Source: Luteimonas terrae
GTDB lineage: Bacteria > Pseudomonadota > Gammaproteobacteria > Xanthomonadales > Xanthomonadaceae
Length of the DNA stretch: 64,000 nt
Assembly (NCBI RefSeq): GCF_004358165.1
Contig: NZ_SMTG01000002.1
Coordinates: 1,178,001-1,242,000, forward strand
Direction of reading: 5' to 3'
Shown: positions 45,023 to 55,653 of the stretch, in pieces
Layout: each line of letters begins with the position of its first letter
How positions within the stretch are numbered: position 1 is the first letter of the stretch
Made by a program: the position numbers and the translations under genes
Notes under the pieces: generated by a model
What the model was told of the DNA's origin: nothing
Database searches by the model: none
Seen by the model: only the letters and a program-made list of their open reading frames with translations

Positions 45023-45616
45023 ATGTCGATCGTCGTCCGCGACGTGCATGCGCACGAGCTGGATTCCATCCTCGAACTCAACAACGCCGCCGGTCCCTCG
45101 ATCCTGCCGCTGGACGCCGCCCGCCTCCGCCACCTGCACGACACCGCGGAATATTTCCGTGTCGCCGAGCGCGACGGCGCGATGGTCGGGTTCCTGATCG
45201 GCTTCGGCGCCGGCAGCGGTCACGACAGCAGCAACTTCCGCTGGTTCGAGTCGCACCACCCGGATTTCTTCTACATCGACCGCATCGTCGTCGCCAGCCG
45301 CCGTCGCGGCGGTGGCGTCGGCCGCGCGTTTTATGCCGACGTGCAGAGCTACGCCGAGGTCCGCTTCCCGCTGCTGACCTGCGAAGTGTTCCTCGAACAC
45401 GACAACGATCCGGTGCGCCTGTTCCATGGCAGCTTCGGCTTCCGCGAGGTCGGCCAGCACGTGATGCCGGGCACCGACATCCGCGCCTCGATGCTGGTCA
45501 AGGACCTGTGCAGCTACGCCTGGGTCCGCGAGACCTACGGCGGCACGCTGCCCGACGAACCCTGGCTGGGCCGCCCCCGCGTGCCCGCCCGCAACACCGA
45601 GGAGACCCAGGCCTGA
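45023..45616 (+). CDS. GNAT family N-acetyltransferase
   Basis: Acetyltransferase-like protein of 197 aa. The acetyl-CoA loop is visible as FYIDRIVVASRRRGGGVGRAFY, followed by LTCEVFLEHDNDPVRLFHGSFGFREVG, which is typical of the GNAT C-terminal half. The substrate is unknown. A GGAG ribosome site lies before the ATG. Its stop overlaps the minC start by one base (TGATG), so it is probably cotranscribed with minCDE. A TGCAATAAT box at about 44932-44940 may be the promoter. Confidence 0.85.
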   Translation: MSIVVRDVHAHELDSILELNNAAGPSILPLDAARLRHLHDTAEYFRVAERDGAMVGFLIGFGAGSGHDSSNFRWFESHHPDFFYIDRIVVASRRRGGGVGRAFYADVQSYAEVRFPLLTCEVFLEHDNDPVRLFHGSFGFREVGQHVMPGTDIRASMLVKDLCSYAWVRETYGGTLPDEPWLGRPRVPARNTEETQA

Positions 45617-46401
45617 TGGCGTCACGCCCCGCCCCCGCCGCCGATTTCGAACCGGCCGGCGAACTCAAGATCGGCCAGGTCGGCATTGCCAACCTGCGCG
45701 TGCGCACGCTCGACGTCGCGCGTCTGGCCGAGGAGATGCGCAGCCGCGTGGCGCGCGCGCCCAAGCTGTTCGACCGCGCCGCGGTGATCCTCGATTTCGG
45801 CGGCCTGGCCGAACTGCCCGACACGACCACCGCGCAGGCGCTGATCGACGCGCTGCGCGACGCCGGCGCCCTGCCGGTCGCGCTGGCCTGGGGCAGTACC
45901 GCCAACGCCGAGCTGGCTGAAGCGCTGGATCTGCCGGTGCTGTCGAAGTTCCGCGCCCAGTACGAGAACGCTGATGCGGTGGCCGTGCCGGCGCCTGCGC
46001 GCGCCGCGCCCGCCCCGGAACCGGCCGCAGCGCCGCCGGCCGCGAAGTCCGCGCCCGCGCCAGCGAATGCCGAGCCGGGTCTGATCCAGGCCGTGCCGGT
46101 GCGTTCGGGCCAGCAGCTCTACGCCCAGAACCGCGACCTGACCGTGCTGTCGTCGGTCGGTGCCGGCGCCGAGGTCATCGCCGACGGCTCGATCCACATC
46201 TACGGTCCGCTGCGCGGTCGCGCGCTGGCCGGCGCCCAGGGCAGCGCGACTGCGCGTATCTTCTGCCGCAGCTTCCATGCCGAGCTGGTCGCCGTGGCGG
46301 GCCACTACAAGGTGCTGGAAGATATCCCCCGCGAACTCCATGGCAAGGCCGTCCAGGTCTGGCTGGAGCATGACGAATTGAAGATCGCCGCACTCGAGTG
46401 A
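45616..46401 (+). CDS. minC: Septum site-determining protein MinC
   Basis: Division inhibitor of 261 aa that blocks FtsZ assembly away from midcell. The N-terminal FtsZ-binding domain (about 15-115) is joined by a long Pro/Ala linker (about 120-155) to the C-terminal beta-helix domain with VRSGQQLYAQNRDLTVLSSVGAGAEVIADGSIHIYGPLRGRALAG, which binds MinD. Order minC-minD-minE is standard. Confidence 0.95.
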   Translation: MASRPAPAADFEPAGELKIGQVGIANLRVRTLDVARLAEEMRSRVARAPKLFDRAAVILDFGGLAELPDTTTAQALIDALRDAGALPVALAWGSTANAELAEALDLPVLSKFRAQYENADAVAVPAPARAAPAPEPAAAPPAAKSAPAPANAEPGLIQAVPVRSGQQLYAQNRDLTVLSSVGAGAEVIADGSIHIYGPLRGRALAGAQGSATARIFCRSFHAELVAVAGHYKVLEDIPRELHGKAVQVWLEHDELKIAALE

Positions 46402-46425
46402 CGGCGACATACCAGGAGATGTGTT

Positions 46426-47235
46426 TTGGCTGAAATCATCGTGGTCACCTCGGGCAAGGGCGGCGTCGGCAAGACCACCAGCAGCGCGAGCATCGCCATC
46501 GGCTTCGCCCGACAGGGCAAGCGCACGGCGGTCGTCGACTTCGACGTGGGCCTGCGCAACCTCGACCTGATCATGGGATGCGAGCGCCGCGTCGTGTACG
46601 ACCTGGTCAACGTCGTGCAGGGCGAAGCGACGCTCAAGCAGGCGCTGATCAAGGACAAGCGTTTCGACAATCTCTACGTGCTGGCCGCGTCGCAAACGCG
46701 CGACAAGGACGCGCTGACCAAGGAAGGCGTGGAGAAGGTGCTCAAGGAGCTGTCCGACGACGGCTTCGACTACGTGGTCTGCGATTCGCCGGCCGGTATC
46801 GAGAAGGGCGCGTTTCTGGCGATGTACTTCGCCGACCGCGCCATCGTGGTGGTGAACCCGGAAGTGTCGTCTGTGCGCGACTCCGACCGCGTCATCGGCC
46901 TGCTGCAGTCCAAGACCAAGCGCGCCGAGAACGGCGAGCGCGTGCAGGAGCACCTGCTGCTGACCCGCTACAGCCCTGCGCGCGTGGAAACCGGCGAGAT
47001 GCTGTCGATCGCCGACGTGGAGGAAGTGTTGGGTCTGAAGACCATCGGCGTGATTCCCGAGTCGGGCGACGTGCTCAACGCGTCCAACAAGGGCGAGCCG
47101 GTGATCCTGTCGGCCGAATCCCTGGCCGGCCAGGCCTACGACGACGCTGTCGCGCGTCTGCTCGGTCAGGAGCGCCCGATGCGCTTCACCACGCACGAGA
47201 AGAAGGGCTTCTTCAGCAAGCTGTTCGGAGGCTGA
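46426..47235 (+). CDS. minD: Septum site-determining ATPase MinD
   Basis: ParA-type ATPase of 269 aa that recruits MinC to the membrane and oscillates with MinE. The deviant Walker A is SGKGGVGKTT, followed by VVDFDVGLRNLDLIMG, and the C-terminal amphipathic membrane helix is KKGFFSKLFGG. The start codon is TTG, with AGGAG nine bases before it, the only start that gives MAEIIVVTSG. Confidence 0.97.
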   Translation: MAEIIVVTSGKGGVGKTTSSASIAIGFARQGKRTAVVDFDVGLRNLDLIMGCERRVVYDLVNVVQGEATLKQALIKDKRFDNLYVLAASQTRDKDALTKEGVEKVLKELSDDGFDYVVCDSPAGIEKGAFLAMYFADRAIVVVNPEVSSVRDSDRVIGLLQSKTKRAENGERVQEHLLLTRYSPARVETGEMLSIADVEEVLGLKTIGVIPESGDVLNASNKGEPVILSAESLAGQAYDDAVARLLGQERPMRFTTHEKKGFFSKLFGG

Positions 47236-47238
47236 TCC

Positions 47239-47502
47239 ATGGGCATGTTCGATTTTCTCAAGCCGAAGAAGAACACCGCCTCGATCGCCAAGGACCGCCT
47301 GCGCATCATTGTCGCGCAGGAGCGGACCAACCGCGGCGCGCCGGATTACCTGCCGCTGCTGCAGCGCGAGCTGCTGGAAGTGATCCGCAAGTACGTCAGC
47401 ATCGACGTGGAGGCGGTCAAGGTGGATCTGGTCAAGGACGGCGACCACGACGTGCTCGACATCTCGGTCGCGCTGCCCGAGGAGCGTCAGGCGACCGCCT
47501 GA
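47239..47502 (+). CDS. minE: Cell division topological specificity factor MinE
   Basis: Protein of 87 aa: N-terminal membrane-targeting [11 protein letters not shown], the MinD-activating contact helix ([16 protein letters not shown]) and the dimerisation domain ([19 protein letters not shown]). It stimulates the MinD ATPase to drive pole-to-pole oscillation. Three bases after minD. Confidence 0.97.
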   Translation: MGMFDFLKPKKNTASIAKDRLRIIVAQERTNRGAPDYLPLLQRELLEVIRKYVSIDVEAVKVDLVKDGDHDVLDISVALPEERQATA

Positions 47503-47511
47503 GGCATCGAC

Positions 47512-48009
47512 GTGGACCCTCTTCGCAAGGCCGATGCGGACCACGCCTGCGCAGCCGTGCTGTGCCTGTCCGACATCGGCTTCGAAGCGCCGGCCGCCCT
47601 GCTGGCCGGCTACGGGCTGACCCTGCACCGCGTGCCCGACGGCGCCGGGATTCCCGGCAGCTACTGGGGCGCGCCCGAGGCCGGCATCATCGGCTGCGAT
47701 GTCTATGCGCGCGGCGACACGCCGGTGCACTCGCTGCTGCACGAATCCGGGCACCTGATCGTGCTGCCGCCCGAGCGCCGCGCCGCGGTGCACACCGATG
47801 CGACTGACTCCGTCGAAGAAGAAGACGCGACCTGCTACCTGCAGATCGTGCTGGCCGATGCACTGCCGGGCGTCGGCAGTGCGCGCCTGATGGCCGACAT
47901 GGACACCTGGGGCTACACCTATCGCCTGGGCTCGACGCGGGCGTGGTTCGAGCAGGACGCCGAAGATGCGCGCGCGTGGCTGGTTGCGCGGGATCTGCTG
48001 CCCGCGTAA
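47512..48009 (+). CDS. Putative small zinc-site protein (HESGH)
   Basis: Protein of 165 aa I do not recognise. It has no signal peptide or membrane helix. The motif LLHESGHLIVL has His77-Glu78-x-x-His81, and 21-23 residues later EEEDATCYLQI offers Glu102-104 as third ligand, the spacing of gluzincin peptidases. The start is GTG at 47512 with GAGG before it, 9 bp after the minE stop, so it is probably the last gene of the min transcript. Whether it acts in division or is only a neighbour is unknown. Confidence 0.7.
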   Translation: MDPLRKADADHACAAVLCLSDIGFEAPAALLAGYGLTLHRVPDGAGIPGSYWGAPEAGIIGCDVYARGDTPVHSLLHESGHLIVLPPERRAAVHTDATDSVEEEDATCYLQIVLADALPGVGSARLMADMDTWGYTYRLGSTRAWFEQDAEDARAWLVARDLLPA

Positions 48010-48097
48010 AGGCGCGCTTGCAAAGCGCGGCGCCTCACTTGCGGGCGCGCACCCGCCGCACTAGCCTCCCGGTTCCCAAGCTGACCGGAAGCTGTCC

Positions 48098-50137
48098 GTG
48101 AAGAAATCCCACACCACCCTGCTCGCCCTGGCGGTCGCCGCGAGCCTGGCGCTCGCCGGTTGCAACCGTTCCGAATCGCCCGACACCAGCGCGCCCGCAG
48201 CCGGCACCGCGGCGCCGGCCGGCGAGACCGCTGACCAGTTCATCGCCCGCGTCAACGACGAGGCCCGTGCGCTGATGCCGGAGCTGACCGCATCGCAGTG
48301 GTTGTCGGCGACCTACATCAACGACGACAGCCAGCTGCTCGCCGCGAAGTACAACGAGCGCTACCTCGCCCAGCTCAACAGCTGGATCGAGCAGTCGCGC
48401 AAGTTCGAAGGCCAGGAGATGTCGGCCGAGACCGCGCGCGCGATCAACCTGCTCAAGCTCGGCGCGTCGATGCCGCCGCCGCGCAATCCCGAGCACCTGG
48501 CCGAACTGACGAAAATCGCGTCGAAGATGGAAGGCACCTACGGCGCCGGCCAGTACTGCACCGGCGAAGGCGAAGCGCGCAGCTGTCGCCAGCTGGGCCA
48601 GCTCGAGGACGTGCTGCGCAGCAGCCGCGACTACGACGCGCAACTCGACGCCTGGCAGGGCTGGCACACGATCGCCCAGCCGATGCGCGGCGATTACACG
48701 CGCTTCGTCGAACTGGTCAACGAGGGTGCGCGCGACCTCGGCTTCGCCGATGCGGGCGAGGCGTGGCGTTCGGGCTACGACATGCCGCCGGCCGAACTCG
48801 CGGCGGAAACCGATCGCCTGTGGAACCAGGTCAAGCCGCTGTACGAGCAGTTGCATTGCTACACGCGCACGCGTCTGGAAGCGCGTTATCCCGGCCGCGG
48901 CACCGTCGAGGGCGGCCTGCTGCCGGCGCACCTGATGGGCAACATGTGGCAGCAGGACTGGGGCAACCTCTGGGACGTGCTGCAGCCGTATCCGAACGCG
49001 GGCGATCTCGACATCACCGGCACGCTGGAGAAGGACTACCAGGCCCTGCTCAACGAACGCATGGTCAAGGAAAACGCGCTGATCGATTCGGACCGCCGCG
49101 CCGACATCGCCCAGGCCGCGCTCACCGAGAACGCCAAGCGCATGAACCGCCGTGCCGAGGAGTTCTACACCTCGCTGGGCATGCCCAAGCTGCCCGAGAG
49201 CTTCTGGACCAAGACGCAGTTCGTGAAGCCGCGCGACCGCGACGTGGTGTGCCACGCCAGCGCCTGGGACATGGGCGTGCGCATCGACGGCCAGCCAGAC
49301 GTGCGCACCAAGATGTGCACCAAGCCGAACGAGGAGGATTTCACGACGATCTACCACGAACTGGGCCACGTCTATTACTACCTCGCCTACAAGGACCGCC
49401 CGCCGCTGTTCCAGACCGGCGCGCACGACGGCTTCCACGAGGCGATCGGCGACACCATCGTGCTGTCGATGACGCCGCAGTACCTGCAGTCGATCGGCCT
49501 GGTCGGCGAGCAGCAGCAGTCGCAGGAATCGCTGGTCAATTCGCAGATGCGCATGGCGCTGGCCAAGGTGTCGTTCCTGCCGTTCGGCCTGATGATCGAC
49601 CGCTGGCGTTGGGGCGTGTTCGACGGCTCGATCACGCCGGAGAACTACAACAGCGCGTGGTGGTCGCTGAAGGCGCAGTACCAGGGCGTCGCCCCGGCGA
49701 CCGCACGTGGCGAGGAGTTCTTCGACGCGGGTGCCAAGTACCACGTGCCGGGCAATACGCCCTACACGCGCTACTTCCTCTCGCACGTGCTGCAGTTCCA
49801 GTTCTACAAGGCGCTGTGCGACGCGTCGGGCTATACCGGTCCGCTGAACCAGTGCAGCTTCTACGGCAACAAGGCGGCCGGCGAGAAGTTCTGGGCGATG
49901 CTCGAGAAGGGCAACAGCCAGCCGTGGCAGCAGACGCTCAAGGAACTCACCGGCGGCGAGCAGATGGACGCCGCCCCCGTGCTCGAGTACTTCGCGCCTC
50001 TGCAGGAATGGCTGACCCAGCAGAACGAAGGCAAGACCTGTGGCTGGACCGCGCCGGCGGCCGCGCAGTCGCCTGCGCCGGCACCTGCAGCTGCTCCGGC
50101 TGCACCGCCGGCGGCGGAGAAGCCTGCGCAGGGTTGA
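48098..50137 (+). CDS. M2 family peptidyl-dipeptidase (ACE-like) lipoprotein
   Basis: Homologue of angiotensin-converting enzyme, 679 aa. A lipoprotein signal (TTLLALAVAASLALAGC) is followed by a linker and the M2 peptidase domain. The zinc site is His420-Glu421-Leu-Gly-His424 with Glu448 (HEAIGD) as third ligand, the same 24-residue spacing as in ACE. Substrate-site segments such as FQFYKALCDASG and CSFYGNKAAGEKF are present. The C-terminus is a Pro/Ala tail. It would remove C-terminal dipeptides in the periplasm or at the outer membrane. The start is GTG, giving the intact signal. Confidence 0.92.
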   Translation: MKKSHTTLLALAVAASLALAGCNRSESPDTSAPAAGTAAPAGETADQFIARVNDEARALMPELTASQWLSATYINDDSQLLAAKYNERYLAQLNSWIEQSRKFEGQEMSAETARAINLLKLGASMPPPRNPEHLAELTKIASKMEGTYGAGQYCTGEGEARSCRQLGQLEDVLRSSRDYDAQLDAWQGWHTIAQPMRGDYTRFVELVNEGARDLGFADAGEAWRSGYDMPPAELAAETDRLWNQVKPLYEQLHCYTRTRLEARYPGRGTVEGGLLPAHLMGNMWQQDWGNLWDVLQPYPNAGDLDITGTLEKDYQALLNERMVKENALIDSDRRADIAQAALTENAKRMNRRAEEFYTSLGMPKLPESFWTKTQFVKPRDRDVVCHASAWDMGVRIDGQPDVRTKMCTKPNEEDFTTIYHELGHVYYYLAYKDRPPLFQTGAHDGFHEAIGDTIVLSMTPQYLQSIGLVGEQQQSQESLVNSQMRMALAKVSFLPFGLMIDRWRWGVFDGSITPENYNSAWWSLKAQYQGVAPATARGEEFFDAGAKYHVPGNTPYTRYFLSHVLQFQFYKALCDASGYTGPLNQCSFYGNKAAGEKFWAMLEKGNSQPWQQTLKELTGGEQMDAAPVLEYFAPLQEWLTQQNEGKTCGWTAPAAAQSPAPAPAAAPAAPPAAEKPAQG

Positions 50138-50159
50138 TGTGTCTTTGTGTTTGAGAAGC

Positions 50160-50193
50160 AGAAGGGCCGGCATTGCTGGCCCTTCTCTTTTTT
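50160..50193 (+). terminator. Rho-independent terminator after the M2 peptidase
   Basis: Stem AGAAGGGCC/GGCCCTTCT (9 bp) followed by CTTTTTTC. One of the strongest terminators in the window. Confidence 0.9.
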
Positions 50194-50285
50194 CGTCGCC
50201 CGGGTTTTGCGGGTAGAGCCTCTCTACTCCGGATACAGAGCGGCCTGCCGGGCAGTAGCCGCTTTTCCCTCGGTCAGGGCTTCCT

Positions 50286-50602
50286 GCCCTGACTCGGGCG
50301 CACGCCATCCATGGCGTGCTCGGCGCGGCCACTGCCCGCCAGTCCGCTTTTCTGATTTGTGGAATCGGGTCTTCTGCAAAGAGTCGCGTGACCACTTTCG
50401 TGCGTAGATCAAAATGGATTCCGGATTCACCAGACATGCGTCTGCTGGAAGCCGCCGGAATGACGAGCAGCGACACTGGGGAATGTCGCTGGACGCGACA
50501 GAAGTGCCCCCGCCGAAGACAGGGGAAATCAGAACGCGCGCGGGACTTGAGCCGGGTGCTGCGGAGAGCGGGCCATGGATGGCCCGCGGCGGCGAGTCAG
50601 TC
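50286..50602. repeat. Intergenic element bounded by inverted GCCATCCATGGC palindromes
   Basis: Two 20 bp palindromes, at 50300-50319 (GCACGCCAT-cc-ATGGCGTGC) and 50568-50587 (GCGGGCCAT-gg-ATGGCCCGC), share a core and are each accompanied by TGACTCG in inverted orientation (50289 on plus, about 50600 on minus). In between lies GGATTCCGGATT ... GCCGGAATGACGA (50412-50473), a further inverted pair. There is no supported gene in the 651 bp from 50138 to 50788. Confidence 0.65.
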
Positions 50603-50623
50603 ATGGGTAAGCAGCGACTGCTC

Positions 50624-50698
50624 GCGCGGCACTGCCGCGCAGTCGTTGCGAACGCCCGGCGCGCTGCGCCGGGCCGGGGGAGCGCCGCATCGCGGCGC
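50624..50698. repeat. Array of three perfect GC hairpins
   Basis: Three stems with 3 nt loops follow one another: GCGCGGC-act-GCCGCGC (50624-50640), GCCCGGCGC-gct-GCGCCGGGC (50654-50674) and GCGCCGC-atc-GCGGCGC (50682-50698). None has a T tract, so they are not simple terminators of the minus-strand transporter gene that ends at 50789. Confidence 0.65.
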
Positions 50699-50788
50699 GT
50701 GCTGACCGAGCCGAGGAGCGGTACCCGGATGGAGGCCCGCTGCATCCGAAGTAGGAGGCTTCACCGCGGACCTCGCAGAGTGCCATTG

Positions 50789-52123
50789 CTAAAGATCCGT
50801 CGGCTCCATCGCCGCCGCGTTCTTCGGACATGCGGGCGGGCGCGGCGAGCGCGCGAGCTCCCAACGCCAGAACACCAAGCCGACGAGCATGAAACCGGCC
50901 GAAGTCGCGGCGAGCAGCAGCGGCTGATGGCTGACCAGCGGCGACAGCAGGCCTGCAACGGCAGCGTTGAGCACCAGACCGGTGAACGCCTGCAGCGAGG
51001 AGGCAGAGCCGCGCTGGCGCGGATACATGTCGAGGATCGCGAGTGTCAGGATGGGGAACGTCAGCGCGATGCCGAACGAATTGAGCATCGCCGGCATCAC
51101 CGCCCACGGGATCGCCGGCTGGTCGACCAGCAGGTTGTAGGCGAGATTGAGCGCCATCGCCGCGCCGCTGCAGGCGAAACCGATGTTCGCCAGCCGCGTG
51201 CCGCTGATGCGCCCCGCCGCACGCCCCGAGACCCAAGAGCCGAGCATCATGCCGCTGATCATCGGCACGAAGAACCAGCCGAACTGGCGCTCGTTGAGAC
51301 GCAGCACGTCGACGACGAAGACCGGGGTCGAGGCGATGTACAGGAACAGCGCCGAGAAGTTGAACGCACCCGCGGCCGCGATGCGCTGGAAACGGCGGTT
51401 GGCGACGATCGCCACGTAATCGCGCAGCAGGCGGCGTGGCGCGAGCGAGATGCGGTGTTCGCGCGGATGCGTTTCCGGCAGCCAGATCCAGGTCACGACC
51501 AGCAGCACCAGCGAGAACGCGACCAGGAACCAGAAGATCAGCGGCCAGCGTCCGAACCCGAGCAGCCAGCCACCGATGATCGGCGCGATCGCCGGCGCGA
51601 TGCTGAAGATCATCATGACCTGGCTCATCAGCCGTTGCGCATCGTCGCCCTGCAGCACATCGCGGATCACTGCGCGGCCGACGATCAGGCCCACGCCGGC
51701 CGACAGGCCCTGCAACGCGCGGAACGCGAGCAGCGTCGGCAGGTCGGTCGACAGCGCGCAGCCCACCGACGCCACCACGAAGACCGCCAGCCCGCCGAGG
51801 ATCACCGCGCGACGCCCGACCGCGTCGGACAGGGGGCCGTGGACGATGCTCATCAGCGCGTAGGCCATCAGATACACCGCGATGGTCTGCTGCATCGCCG
51901 CCGGGTCGGCGCCGAGGTCGCCGCCCATCGCCGGGAAGGCCGGGAAGATGGTGTCGATCGAGAACGGGCCGAACATCGACAGGCCCGCCAGCAGCAGGGC
52001 CAGCGTGCGCAGCGACGGCATGCGCGGCTGCCGCGTCACGTCGCGGCCTGCCAACGGGTCGAGGGGCGGTTCGGTTGCATCGAAGACATCCTGCGGCAAC
52101 GCATTCACGAGAACCCGGCACAC
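50789..52123 (-). CDS. Bcr/CflA family MFS drug exporter
   Basis: Major facilitator of up to 444 aa with twelve helices, Bcr/CflA subgroup: FSIDTIFPAFPAMGGDLGADPAAMQQTI near TM1-2, the motif A loop HGPLSDAVGRRAV, and RALQGLSAGVGLIVGRAVIRD in TM4-5 with motif C-like IAPAIAPIIGGWL. It would export small drugs by proton antiport. The start at 52123 is a GTG without a good ribosome site; the ATG at 52021 (MPSLRTLALLL), just before TM1, is an equally possible start. Confidence 0.88.
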   Translation of the reverse strand: MCRVLVNALPQDVFDATEPPLDPLAGRDVTRQPRMPSLRTLALLLAGLSMFGPFSIDTIFPAFPAMGGDLGADPAAMQQTIAVYLMAYALMSIVHGPLSDAVGRRAVILGGLAVFVVASVGCALSTDLPTLLAFRALQGLSAGVGLIVGRAVIRDVLQGDDAQRLMSQVMMIFSIAPAIAPIIGGWLLGFGRWPLIFWFLVAFSLVLLVVTWIWLPETHPREHRISLAPRRLLRDYVAIVANRRFQRIAAAGAFNFSALFLYIASTPVFVVDVLRLNERQFGWFFVPMISGMMLGSWVSGRAAGRISGTRLANIGFACSGAAMALNLAYNLLVDQPAIPWAVMPAMLNSFGIALTFPILTLAILDMYPRQRGSASSLQAFTGLVLNAAVAGLLSPLVSHQPLLLAATSAGFMLVGLVFWRWELARSPRPPACPKNAAAMEPTDL

Positions 52124-52232
52124 GACGGCGCGCCGGAAGGGCCGCCATCATAGGCGCCGCGGCGCGTGCACTCCGGCAACGGCGCGTTCCGGAACCGGGC
52201 ATCGGCCGCATACGGCGCGCCCGGCCGGCGGA

Positions 52233-52238
52233 TATACT
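52233..52238 (+). promoter_or_regulatory. -10 box for the gcvP riboswitch transcript
   Basis: TATACT about 15-20 bp before the first glycine aptamer places the transcription start near 52245. A clear -35 is not seen. Confidence 0.45.
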
Positions 52239-52252
52239 GCGCGGCGTATGCA

Positions 52253-52436
52253 GTGGGAGAAGTCGGGTCCGTTCCGGATGCCGGCTGCCGTAGGCGCAAC
52301 CGCCCGGAATCGCTCAGGCCCCGTACCGCTGCAACGGCAACACTCTGGAGAGACCGGACCGCCTGTGGCGCACCCGGCGCCGAAGGGGCACGAAGCGTCC
52401 GCGCTTCCAAACTCTCAGGCAAAAGGACAGAGGGGC
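52253..52436 (+). promoter_or_regulatory. Tandem glycine riboswitch controlling gcvP
   Basis: Two glycine aptamers lie in series. The first (about 52253-52336) has GTGGGAGA, the conserved GCCGTAGGCGCAAC and TCGCTCAGGCCC. The second (about 52343-52436) has TCTGGAGAGACC, GCGCCGAAGGGGCAC and AAACTCTCAGGCAAAAGGACAGAGG, a nearly perfect match to the family core. Glycine binding normally turns on the glycine cleavage genes, which fits gcvP 98 bp downstream. Confidence 0.92.
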
Positions 52437-52533
52437 ATGCGGAAGACCGGCGGTCTTCGGCCAGCGTCGTCTCCAATGGATCGACGCGGGCCCGCGCCGG
52501 CATTCCTCGAGCCCTCTTGCCCGGATGCCCGCC

Positions 52534-55413
<2,880 letters not shown>

Positions 55414-55434
55414 TCCGGGCAATGCGGCGCCCGG

Positions 55435-55464
55435 ACGCCCGGCTTCGGCCGGGCGTTCGCGTTT
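55435..55464 (+). terminator. Terminator after gcvP
   Basis: A perfect 9 bp stem ACGCCCGGC/GCCGGGCGT with a TTCG tetraloop (55435-55456), followed by TCGCGTTT. Confidence 0.8.
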
Positions 55465-55599
55465 GCGGGTCCGACGCTCGCGCGCAGCAGGGTCTGCAGA
55501 TCACGTCACAAGCTGCCCCGCCCATACGCCGCGGCATGGACGCGGCGCCTCGCATTCAGGTCCCATCGCGGTTTCGCGCGCCTTCGACATTGTGAATTC

Positions 55600-55615
55600 T
55601 GGCACGCGGGTTGCT
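55600..55615 (+). promoter_or_regulatory. Sigma-54 promoter of the MHYT-GGDEF-EAL gene
   Basis: TGGCACGCGGGTTGCT matches the sigma-54 consensus TGGCAC(G)-N4-TTGC(A/T), with GG at 55601-55602 and GC at 55613-55614 at the required spacing. It would start transcription near 55626, 28 nt before the ATG. Confidence 0.8.
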
Positions 55616-55653
55616 AGGCAACGCTCCAGTTTCCCTGCTCCGGTCTACTGGCC

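Noticed and set aside
48008..48034. Hairpin (GGCGCGCTT/AAGCGCGGCGCC-like) after the HESGH gene as a terminator
   Set aside because: There is no T tract and the stem is interrupted; such GC stems are frequent by chance at this GC content.
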